NCBI RefSeq assembly: GCF_011758745.1
Contig: NZ_JAANOV010000001.1
Span: forward strand, 1,178,001-1,242,000
Length of the DNA: 64,000 nt
Direction: 5' to 3'
DNA from: Amycolatopsis granulosa
GTDB taxonomy: Bacteria; Actinomycetota; Actinomycetes; Mycobacteriales; Pseudonocardiaceae
In this document: positions 57,556 through 64,000 of the stretch, in pieces
Position numbering within the stretch: position 1 is the first letter of the stretch
Layout: every line of letters starts with the position of its first letter
Notes under the pieces: generated by a model
Told to the model about the DNA's origin: nothing
The model's database searches: none
The model's input: the letters and a program-made list of their open reading frames with translations, nothing else
Made by a program: the position numbers and the translations under genes

Positions 57556-57565
57556 AAGCTACGCT
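57556..57565. promoter_or_regulatory. Overlapping divergent -10 elements
   Basis: AAGCTACGCT holds TAGCTT on the minus strand (nrnA, 57556-57561) and TACGCT on the plus strand (TRM11-type gene, 57560-57565), sharing two bases. Start codons are 6 and 8 bases away, so both transcripts would be leaderless and mutually exclusive. Confidence 0.6.
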
Positions 57566-57573
57566 TTTTCCCG

Positions 57574-58608
57574 ATGGTCGACTACGGGATCCTCCTCTAC
57601 CCCGGCGCCAACCGCGTCTACGCCGACGCGTCCGCCGGACTGCTGCGCGCCGAGCTGACGGTGTTCGGCGAGGCGCTGCGCACACCGCTGTCCGGGATCG
57701 GCGAGCGCCGGGTCGGCGGCGTCACCTACGTCACGTTCGCGACGGAGACGGCGCTGTCCGAAGAGGACATCGCACTGCTGTCGAACCTCTCGTCGCTCTA
57801 CGCGTTGTTCGAGTTCCGCGGCGACCTGCTGCGCCCGCTGCAGATCACGCCGCTGGACAAGCTGGACTCGGACCTGCTGACGATCCAGAAGTACCCGGGC
57901 AAGACCAACGAGCTGTTCACCAAGCTGCTGCTCAACGTCACGCTGCTGTCCCGCGCCCGGCCGGGCGAGTTCCTGACGCAGCCGCTGCACGTCGTGGATC
58001 CGTTGTGCGGCCGGGGAACCACGCTGAACCAGGCGATGATGTACGGCCTGGACGCCACCGGGCTCGACGTCGACAAGCGGGATTTCGAGGCCTACGAACG
58101 GTTCATCAAGACCTGGCTGCGGCAGAAACGCGTCAAGCACAGCGCCGACTCCGGCCCGCTGCGGCGGCACAAGCACCGGCTCGGGCAGCGCCTGGAGATC
58201 TCCTACGCGCTGGACAAGGACAGCTGGAAGGCGGGCGACGCGCGGCGGGTCACGTTCTTCAACGCCGACACCCTGACCACCGACGAGCTGCTCAAGGCCG
58301 GCTCGGCGGACGTCGTGGTGGCCGACGCGCCGTACGGCGTCCAGCACGGCAGCCATCAGCCCGACGAGCTCGCCCGGAGCCCGCGGGACCTGCTGGCGGC
58401 CGCCGTGCCGGTGTGGACGCGGGTGCTCAAGCCGGGTGGAGCGCTGGGGCTGTCGTGGAACACCCACGTCGCCAAGCGGGACGAGATCACCACGATCCTG
58501 GACCGGGCCGGGCTGGTGGTGCGCACCGGCGGGCCGTTCGAGGAGTTCGCGCACCGGGTGGACCAGGCGATCCTGCGGGACCTGATCGTGGCGCGCAAAC
58601 CGGGCTGA
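57574..58608 (+). CDS. TRM11-type SAM-dependent RNA methyltransferase
   Basis: 344 residues from ATG 57574. The N-terminal 150 residues form a THUMP-like fold; the catalytic domain has motif I VVDPLCGRGTTLNQAMMYGLDATGLD and the acceptor motif ADAPYGVQHGS (DPPY-like, here DAPY, consistent with N2-guanine or related amino methylation), followed by GGALGLSWNTHV. It probably methylates tRNA or rRNA. Divergent from nrnA with overlapping -10 elements. The substrate position is not known. Confidence 0.85.
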   Translation: MVDYGILLYPGANRVYADASAGLLRAELTVFGEALRTPLSGIGERRVGGVTYVTFATETALSEEDIALLSNLSSLYALFEFRGDLLRPLQITPLDKLDSDLLTIQKYPGKTNELFTKLLLNVTLLSRARPGEFLTQPLHVVDPLCGRGTTLNQAMMYGLDATGLDVDKRDFEAYERFIKTWLRQKRVKHSADSGPLRRHKHRLGQRLEISYALDKDSWKAGDARRVTFFNADTLTTDELLKAGSADVVVADAPYGVQHGSHQPDELARSPRDLLAAAVPVWTRVLKPGGALGLSWNTHVAKRDEITTILDRAGLVVRTGGPFEEFAHRVDQAILRDLIVARKPG

Positions 58609-58735
58609 ATCCGCCGCCCGGTTCGAGGGTGACCGCTACGGCACCCAACGGGAACAGTGTGTCCACACCGGACTGGTCAGCTCTGCTGATCGCCGCCGTG
58701 AGGTGCCCCCGGCGGGTCCGGTGGCACCGGCTCCG

Positions 58736-59128
58736 TCAGGACATCTGAGGCGCCGGCAGCACGCCGAACTTGCCCGTCACGAAACGCCAGAACAACGGCA
58801 CCGCCTCGGCGACCGGACGCTCCGCGACCTCGCCGCCGGTGCCGACGTGCTCGATCCGCACCCAGCCCGGCACCATCACCGCCCGCTGGGACCACGGCCC
58901 GGTCACGACCACGGCGCCCCACGGGGCCCGCGGCACCGGCCGGTCCACCACGATCAGGTCGCCCAGCGACGTCGACCCGAGCAGGGGGGCGCGCGAGTCC
59001 AGCACGCTCTCCACCACCTCGGCCATGTGATCGTAGGCCGGCCGGGCGGCGGCGAGCTGGCGGAACTCCGCGGCGATGTCCGCCCACGGCCGCGGCCGGA
59101 ACGGGTACAGCCATCCCATCGACCTCAC
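58736..59128 (-). CDS. Conserved hypothetical protein
   Basis: 130 residues from GTG 59128 (GAGGGGG five bases upstream; ATG 59119 is also possible). It reads GWLYPFRPRPWADIAAEFRQLAAARPAYDHMAEVVESVLDS, then a beta-rich middle (GDLIVVDRPVPRAPWGAVVVTG) and WRFVTGKFGVLPAPQMS. The coding strand is distinguished from its antisense frames by a normal composition. No domain recognised. Convergent with the TRM11-type gene; a rightward unrelated frame over the same region is a shadow. Confidence 0.7.
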   Translation of the reverse strand: MRSMGWLYPFRPRPWADIAAEFRQLAAARPAYDHMAEVVESVLDSRAPLLGSTSLGDLIVVDRPVPRAPWGAVVVTGPWSQRAVMVPGWVRIEHVGTGGEVAERPVAEAVPLFWRFVTGKFGVLPAPQMS

Positions 59129-59204
59129 GTGGACCCCCTCGGACCCGGCTCACGACACTGTTCCCGTGATCCAAGCACGGCCCGTCAAGGTGCCGGGAAA
59201 ACGA

Positions 59205-59235
59205 CATGCCCCGCGCCGGCTGGGCGCGGGGCATG
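59205..59235 (-). terminator. Intrinsic terminator after rbfA
   Basis: Perfect 13-bp stem CATGCCCCGCGCC/GGCGCGGGGCATG with a 5-base loop, followed leftward by TCGTTTTCC, a U tract. It lies 17 bases after the rbfA stop and closes the nusA-rbfA operon. Confidence 0.85.
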
Positions 59236-59251
59236 GTCGGCGGAACCGGGT

Positions 59252-59728
59252 CTACTCCCCGGCGTCGTCGGTGGCGTCGTCCTCGGAGTCGTCCTCGTCA
59301 CGGGGCTGCTTGTACGGGTCGGGGTCACCCGCGTGCTTGGCACCCGTCGCGCGGCGGGCCAGCTCGGCGTCGGCCTCGCGGGCCTTCGCGAGCAGGTCCT
59401 CGATGTGCCGGGCGTCCTCCGGGATGGTGTCCGCGACGAACGTCAGCGTCGGCGTGAACCGCACCCCGGTGCCCTGCCCGACCCGGCTGCGCAGCACACC
59501 CCGCGCCGACTCCAGCGCGGCGGCCGCGCCCGGGAAGTCCGGCTTGGACTCCAGCGTCTCCCCCAGCACGGTGTAGTAGACCGTCGCGTCGTGCAGGTCC
59601 GCGGTGATCTTCGCGTCGGTGATCGTCACGTTCTTCAACCGCGGGTCCTTGATCTCGTGCTCGATCGCCGACGCGACGATCTGCGAGATCCGTTTGGACA
59701 GCCTGCGGGCGCGAGCCGGATCGGCCAT
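59252..59728 (-). CDS. rbfA: Ribosome-binding factor A
   Basis: 158 residues from ATG 59728, with GGGGAG 6 bases upstream (GTG 59731 is too close). RbfA fold: [35 protein letters not shown], then [44 protein letters not shown] and a long acidic Asp/Glu tail. It matures the 16S 5' end in the 30S subunit. Third gene of the infB-DUF503-rbfA run. Confidence 0.95.
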   Translation of the reverse strand: MADPARARRLSKRISQIVASAIEHEIKDPRLKNVTITDAKITADLHDATVYYTVLGETLESKPDFPGAAAALESARGVLRSRVGQGTGVRFTPTLTFVADTIPEDARHIEDLLAKAREADAELARRATGAKHAGDPDPYKQPRDEDDSEDDATDDAGE

Positions 59729-59749
59729 CACGCACTCCCCTTGATTTCT

Positions 59750-60043
59750 TCAGTCTTCCGGCCCGACCAGCCGGCGGCGGGCGGACAGCAGCTCCAACTC
59801 GGGCCGCTGCGCCACCAGCCGTTCACAGCCGTCGAGCACATCACGAACATGCTCACCGTCTGCCGCCACCACCGCCACCCCGATCAGGGCCCGGCGGTGC
59901 AGGTCGAGGTGACCGGCCTCGGCGACCGACACCTCGAACTTGCGGCGGACCTCGGCGACGAGCGGCCGCACCAGCGACCGTTTCTGCTTCAGCGACTGCA
60001 CGTCGCCGAACAGCACGTCGAGCTCGAGCGCACCTACGTACAT
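59750..60043 (-). CDS. DUF503 (YlxP-like) protein
   Basis: 97 residues. Complete DUF503: MYVGALELDVLFGDVQSLKQKRSLVRPLVAEVRRKFEVSVAEAGH, then a hydrophobic VAVVAADGEHV. It is conserved between infB and rbfA, in the same position as Bacillus YlxP. Function unknown, probably ribosome-related. It follows a 13-bp hairpin after infB. Confidence 0.94.
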   Translation of the reverse strand: MYVGALELDVLFGDVQSLKQKRSLVRPLVAEVRRKFEVSVAEAGHLDLHRRALIGVAVVAADGEHVRDVLDGCERLVAQRPELELLSARRRLVGPED

Positions 60044-60067
60044 CGGTTCCCTGTCCCAGGTGAGGCC

Positions 60068-60097
60068 GCGGGGCCGGTCAGCAGACCGGCCCCGCGA
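60068..60097 (-). terminator. Hairpin between infB and DUF503 gene
   Basis: Perfect 13-bp stem CGCGGGGCCGGTC/GACCGGCCCCGCG with an AGCA loop. No U tract, so it may be a partial terminator or RNase-processing site within the operon. Confidence 0.6.
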
Positions 60098-60110
60098 ACC
60101 ACTACCCGAC

Positions 60111-63020
60111 TCAGACGCGCGGCTTCTCGCGCTGCTCGTAGGTCTCGATGACGTCCTCGACCTTGATGTCGCTGTAGGACCCGAGCGTGAGACCGCACTC
60201 GTAGCCCTCCCGGACCTCGACCACGTCGTCCTTGAACCGCCGCAGCGAGCTGACCGGCAGGTTCTCGGCGACGACCACGTTGTCCCGCAGCAGGCGCGCC
60301 TTGGCGTTGCGGCGGATCTCGCCGGACTGCACCAGGCAACCGGCGATCGTGCCGAACTTGGAGGACTTGAAGACCTCGCGCACCTCGGCGCGGCCCAGCT
60401 CGACCTCTTCGTACTCCGGCTTGAGCATGCCCTTGAGGGCCTGCTCGATCTCGTCGATCGCCTGGTAGATCACCGTGTAGTACCGGACGTCGACGCCCTC
60501 GCGGTTGGCCCGCTCGGTCGCCTTGCCCTCGGCCCGCACGTTGAAGCCCAGGACGATCGCGTCGGAGGCCGTCGCCAGGTCGATGTCGCTCTCGGTGACG
60601 CCACCGACACCTCGGTGGACCACGTTCAGCTCGACCTCCTCGCCGACGTCCAGCTGCACGAGCGACGCTTCCAGCGCCTCGACCGTACCCGAGTTGTCAC
60701 CCTTGATGATCAGGTTGAGGCTGTTCGTCTCCTTCAGCGCGGAGTCCAGGTCCTCCAGGCTGACGCGCTTGCGCTTGGCGGCGTTCTGCGCGTTGCGGAT
60801 GCGGGCCTGGCGGCGCTCGGCGATCTGCCGGGCCACCCGGTCCTCCTCGACGACGAGGAACGTGTCGCCCGCGCCGGGCACCGACGTGAAGCCGATGACC
60901 TGCACCGGACGCGAGGGCAGCGCCTCGGTGACGTCCTCGTTGTACTCGTCGACCATCCGCCGCACGCGACCGTAGGCGTCGCCGGCCACCACCGAGTCGC
61001 CGACCCGCAGTGTGCCGCGCTGGACCAGCACGGTGGCCACCGGGCCGCGGCCGCGGTCGAGGTGCGCCTCGATCGCGACGCCCTGCGCCGGCATGTCCGG
61101 GTTGGCCCGCAGGTCCAGGGTGGCGTCCGCGGTCAGCAGGATCGCCTCGAGCAGCCCGTCGATGTTGATGTTCTCGCGGGCGGAGATGTCGACGAACATC
61201 GTGTCGCCGCCGTACTCCTCGGCCACCAGGCCGTACTCGGTGAGCTGCTGGCGGATCTTCTGCGGGTTCGCACCCTCTTTGTCGATCTTGTTGACCGCGA
61301 CGACGATCGGCGCCTTGGCCGCCTGGGCGTGGTTGATCGCCTCCACCGTCTGCGGCATCACACCGTCGTCCGCGGCGACCACGATCACCGCGATGTCGGT
61401 GGAGTTCGCGCCGCGGGCACGCATGGCGGTGAACGCCTCGTGACCCGGGGTGTCGATGAAGGTGATCAGCCGCGGCGTGCCGTCCAGCTCGGTCTCGACC
61501 TGGTAGGCACCGATGTGCTGGGTGATGCCACCGGCCTCCCGCTCGTGCACCCGCGTCTTGCGGATGGTGTCGAGCAGGCGGGTCTTACCGTGGTCGACGT
61601 GACCCATGACGGTCACCACCGGCGGGCGGACCTGCAGGTCCTCCTCGCCGCCCTCGTCCTCACCGTAGGTGATGTCGAAGGTCTCCAGCAGCTCGCGGTC
61701 CTCCTCCTCGGGAGAGACGACCTGCACGTTGTAGTTCATCTCCGAGCCGAGGAGCTCCAGCACCTCGTCCGAGACGGACTGCGTCGCGGTGACCATCTCG
61801 CCCAGGTGGAACAGCACCTGCACCAGGGAGGCCGGGTTCGCGTCGATCTTCTCCGCGAAGTCGGTCAGCGAGGCACCGCGCGGCAGCCGGATGGTCTCCC
61901 CGCTGCCCTTGGGCAGCCGGATGCCACCGACCGACGGCGCCTGCATGTTCTCCATGTACTCCTGGCGCTTCTGCCGCTTCGACTTGCGGCCCTTGCGTGA
62001 GGGACCACCGGGGCGCCCGAAGGCACCGGCCGTGCCGCCGCGGCCACCGCCGCCGCCACGACCGCCGCGGAAGCCGCCGCCACCACCGGCCGGGGCGCCA
62101 CCGCCACCACCGGGACGGAAACCGCCGCCACCGCCGCCGGGACCGCCACGCGGGGCGCCGCCACCGCCACCGCGGGGACCACCCGGTCCGCCACGACCGG
62201 CACCGGCACCACCACGGCCGCCGCCGGGGCCACCACGGCCCGCACCGCCGGGACCGCCGCCGGGCCGCTGCACGCGGCCGGGCATCATGCCCGGGTTCGG
62301 GCGCGGCGGCATGTTGCCCGGGGTCGGGCGGTTGCCGCCGCCCGGACGCGGAGCCGGACGGTCACCGCCGCCGGACCGCTCGGCCGGGCGCTCGCCGCCC
62401 TGGCCGCCGGGACGTGCCGGCGGACGCGGCGCGGGCGCGCCGGAGCCGACACCGAAGGGGTTGTTGCCGGGCCGCGGGGCACGCGGGCCGGGCCGCGGGC
62501 CGGGCTTGGGGCCCTGCGGCTTGGGCGGCACCACGGAACCGGTCTGGCCGGAACCGCCCGCACCCGGACGCGGCGTGCCGGTCTTGGGTGCCGGGGGCTG
62601 CGCCTTCGCGGCCGGGGCCTGCTGCTGCTCCGGCTGCTCGGCCGGACGCTGCTCGGCCGGACGCTGCGGGGCCGGCGCCTGCGGCGCGGGCGCGGCCGGG
62701 GCCTGCTGCTGCGGGCCGGGACGCGGGCCGGGCTTGGCACCCGGGACCGGGCGGGCCTGCGGCTGCTGCTGACGCGGCGCGCCCGGTTTCGGGGCCGCGC
62801 CGTTACCCGCCGACGATGCCGGGCGGGCGCCGCCGGACCGGCCGGCGGACCTGTTGTCCTTGGTGACGAAGGCGTCCCGCAGCCGCCGGGCAACGGGTGC
62901 CTCGACGGTCGACGACGCCGACTTCACGAACTCGCCCTGCTCCTTCAGCTTGGCGAGAACTTCCTTGCTCGTAACTCCGAGCTCCTTCGCGAGCTCGTGC
63001 ACACGGGCCTTGCCTGCCAC
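60111..63020 (-). CDS. infB: Translation initiation factor IF-2
   Basis: 969 residues from GTG 63020 (GAGGAG four bases ahead). N-terminal IF2N ([32 protein letters not shown]) is followed by a 330-residue disordered region rich in Pro/Gln, then Gly/Arg (about 62000-62300), then G1 [17 protein letters not shown] and the G-domain core, and the C-terminal fMet-tRNA-binding domains ([50 protein letters not shown]). Longer than E. coli IF2, as usual in actinobacteria. It lies between ylxR and DUF503; no other gene is nested in it. Confidence 0.97.
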   Translation of the reverse strand: MAGKARVHELAKELGVTSKEVLAKLKEQGEFVKSASSTVEAPVARRLRDAFVTKDNRSAGRSGGARPASSAGNGAAPKPGAPRQQQPQARPVPGAKPGPRPGPQQQAPAAPAPQAPAPQRPAEQRPAEQPEQQQAPAAKAQPPAPKTGTPRPGAGGSGQTGSVVPPKPQGPKPGPRPGPRAPRPGNNPFGVGSGAPAPRPPARPGGQGGERPAERSGGGDRPAPRPGGGNRPTPGNMPPRPNPGMMPGRVQRPGGGPGGAGRGGPGGGRGGAGAGRGGPGGPRGGGGGAPRGGPGGGGGGFRPGGGGGAPAGGGGGFRGGRGGGGGRGGTAGAFGRPGGPSRKGRKSKRQKRQEYMENMQAPSVGGIRLPKGSGETIRLPRGASLTDFAEKIDANPASLVQVLFHLGEMVTATQSVSDEVLELLGSEMNYNVQVVSPEEEDRELLETFDITYGEDEGGEEDLQVRPPVVTVMGHVDHGKTRLLDTIRKTRVHEREAGGITQHIGAYQVETELDGTPRLITFIDTPGHEAFTAMRARGANSTDIAVIVVAADDGVMPQTVEAINHAQAAKAPIVVAVNKIDKEGANPQKIRQQLTEYGLVAEEYGGDTMFVDISARENINIDGLLEAILLTADATLDLRANPDMPAQGVAIEAHLDRGRGPVATVLVQRGTLRVGDSVVAGDAYGRVRRMVDEYNEDVTEALPSRPVQVIGFTSVPGAGDTFLVVEEDRVARQIAERRQARIRNAQNAAKRKRVSLEDLDSALKETNSLNLIIKGDNSGTVEALEASLVQLDVGEEVELNVVHRGVGGVTESDIDLATASDAIVLGFNVRAEGKATERANREGVDVRYYTVIYQAIDEIEQALKGMLKPEYEEVELGRAEVREVFKSSKFGTIAGCLVQSGEIRRNAKARLLRDNVVVAENLPVSSLRRFKDDVVEVREGYECGLTLGSYSDIKVEDVIETYEQREKPRV

Positions 63021-63097
63021 TGCTCTCCTCAACTGGTGAGGCCGGGCGGCAAACCCGCTCGACCTCGTCCTATCGTCGCGCGTTCATGGCTTCAGCT

Positions 63098-63475
63098 TCA
63101 CGGCTGACTCATGACGGGTCGACCTGCTTCCTTCGTTTCCTCCGGACCGGGGACGCTCCCCTGTCCGTGCCTCCCGGCGACCTGCCCGGCGTGGTCACGC
63201 AGCTCCGCCGCGTCGAGCGGTCCCGCGACCCTGAGGGCCCTGGGAAACGCTCGCCGCCGCTCGGCCTTGGCCAGGCACTCCGGCCCGGGGTGCAGCCAGG
63301 CACCCCGTCCCGGCAGCCGCCGACGCGTGTCGGCGACCAGCCGCCCGTCCTTCGCGACCACTCGCAGTAGTTCACCGACGGGAGCCCGCTTCTTGCACCC
63401 CACGCACGTCCGCACCGGGGGGTGTCCCCGGTGCTTCGCGCGTACAGCATCCGAGCGCGAGCTCCGCACCACCAT
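63098..63475 (-). CDS. ylxR: YlxR family RNA-binding protein
   Basis: 125 residues from ATG 63475. Core segment PVRTCVGCKKRAPVGELLRVVAKDGRLVADTRRRLPGRGAWLHPGPECLAKAERRRAF shows the CxxC-type TCVGC and GRGAWLH motifs of DUF448/YlxR, here with a Lys/Arg-rich N-terminus. It lies between nusA and infB as is standard; YlxR binds RNA and tunes RNase P activity in some bacteria. An in-frame ATG at 63499 would overlap nusA, so the later start is chosen. Confidence 0.93.
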   Translation of the reverse strand: MVVRSSRSDAVRAKHRGHPPVRTCVGCKKRAPVGELLRVVAKDGRLVADTRRRLPGRGAWLHPGPECLAKAERRRAFPRALRVAGPLDAAELRDHAGQVAGRHGQGSVPGPEETKEAGRPVMSQP

Positions 63476-63495
63476 CGAGTTTAACTCGTGGCCTC

Positions 63496-64000
63496 TCACT
63501 CAGCCGAACCGGTTGCCGCCGCCGCCGCGTCCTCGGCCGCCGCATCGGCGGCCGCGTCGCTGCGGATGTCGATCCGCCACCCCGTGAGCCGGGCGGCGAG
63601 GCGGGCGTTCTGGCCTTCCTTGCCGATGGCCAGCGAGAGCTGGAAGTCCGGCACCACCACGCGGGCCGTCTTCGTGCGCTCGTCCACCACCTGAACCGAG
63701 ACAACCTTCGCGGGGCTCAGCGCATTCCCCACGAAGCGGGCCGGATCCTCGGAGTAGTCGACGATGTCGATCTTCTCACCCCCGAGCTCGCTCATCACGT
63801 TGCGCACCCGCTGCCCCATCGGGCCGATGCACGCGCCCTTGGCGTTGACACCCGGGACGGTGGAGCGCACTGCGATCTTGGTGCGGTGCCCGGCCTCGCG
63901 CGCCACCGCCGCGATCTCCACCGTGCCGTCGGCGATCTCGGGCACTTCGAGTGCGAACAGGCGGATCACCAGGTTCGGGTGGGTGCGCGACAACGTGATC
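63496..64000 (-). CDS. nusA: Transcription termination/antitermination factor NusA (C-terminal part)
   Basis: The last 167 residues of NusA, running off the right edge. [40 protein letters not shown], then [28 protein letters not shown] (KH1) and [29 protein letters not shown] (KH2) are present, followed by an Ala/Asp-rich tail. The C-terminal AR repeats of enterobacterial NusA are absent, which is normal here. It heads the nusA-ylxR-infB operon. Confidence 0.97.
   Translation of the reverse strand, partial: ITLSRTHPNLVIRLFALEVPEIADGTVEIAAVAREAGHRTKIAVRSTVPGVNAKGACIGPMGQRVRNVMSELGGEKIDIVDYSEDPARFVGNALSPAKVVSVQVVDERTKTARVVVPDFQLSLAIGKEGQNARLAARLTGWRIDIRSDAAADAAAEDAAAAATGSAE

Noticed and set aside
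62000..62300. Repeated Gly/Pro-coding units in infB that look like a tandem DNA repeat
   Set aside because: They encode the disordered IF-2 N-terminal linker, have no regular spacers and are not a CRISPR array.

Overview
The window comes from a very GC-rich actinobacterium with GTG and TTG starts, no tRNA, rRNA or CRISPR. Gene content and order fit a Pseudonocardiaceae genome, most like Amycolatopsis. The evidence is ClgR-PspA-PspM, RNase J, ThyX, DUF3040, DUF3558 and EspG-type proteins, together with the shared actinobacterial order (read right to left) nusA-ylxR-infB-DUF503-rbfA, nrnA-MATE, truB-ribF, rpsO-pnp-pepR-dapB, thyX, dapA-rnj, ftsK, rimO-pgsA-cinA-clgR-pspA-pspM. This is chromosomal core sequence, not a phage, plasmid or island.

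Layout. 0-1.8 kb: end of a type VII secretion-associated cluster (EspG, PPE-like, DUF3558 lipoprotein, small partner), all minus strand. 1.9-6.9 kb: MoxR ATPase, DUF58 and transglutaminase operon. 6.9-9.6 kb: MFS exporter and divergent LacI regulator sharing a palindromic operator, then a DUF3040 membrane protein. 9.8-13.6 kb: DNA repair and housekeeping genes (dinB with a one-base frameshift, a methyltransferase, a ParA-like ATPase, nei2). 13.57-13.97 kb: a gene-free but highly structured stretch that looks like an unannotated RNA or micro-ORF locus. 14-15.6 kb: acetyltransferase and pyrD. 15.7-23.9 kb: envelope-stress genes pspM, pspA and clgR, then cinA, pgsA and rimO, a plus-strand N-acetylglutamate synthase, and ftsK. 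24-30 kb: accessory metabolism and transport (PlsC-like acyltransferase, FAD monooxygenase with divergent TetR, WrbA-like flavoprotein, EamA transporter, VWA protein). 30-38 kb: rnj, dapA, a receptor Ser/Thr kinase, an Nramp transporter, a TetR regulator with a frameshifted membrane partner, an ACT-domain protein and thyX. 38.3-39.8 kb: a ribbon-helix-helix regulator with strong palindromic operators plus a DUF4097 protein. 39.9-44.9 kb: YcaQ-type glycosylase, GNAT, membrane glycosyltransferase, GtrA, VTT protein and an unrecognised protein. 44.9-64 kb: core block from dapB and pnp to infB and the partial nusA, including ribF, truB, an MFS transporter, a MATE exporter, nrnA and a TRM11-type methyltransferase.

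Two regulatory themes recur. First, about twenty genes have a TAnnnT-like hexamer 6-8 bases before the start codon, the layout of leaderless transcripts. Second, several divergent or isolated promoters carry near-perfect palindromes placed on or next to the -10 element (LacI/MFS, TetR/monooxygenase, WrbA, the RHH gene). Most genes act in RNA metabolism, translation, lysine/DAP synthesis, envelope stress and DNA repair. All functions are read from the sequence and family knowledge; no database search was run.
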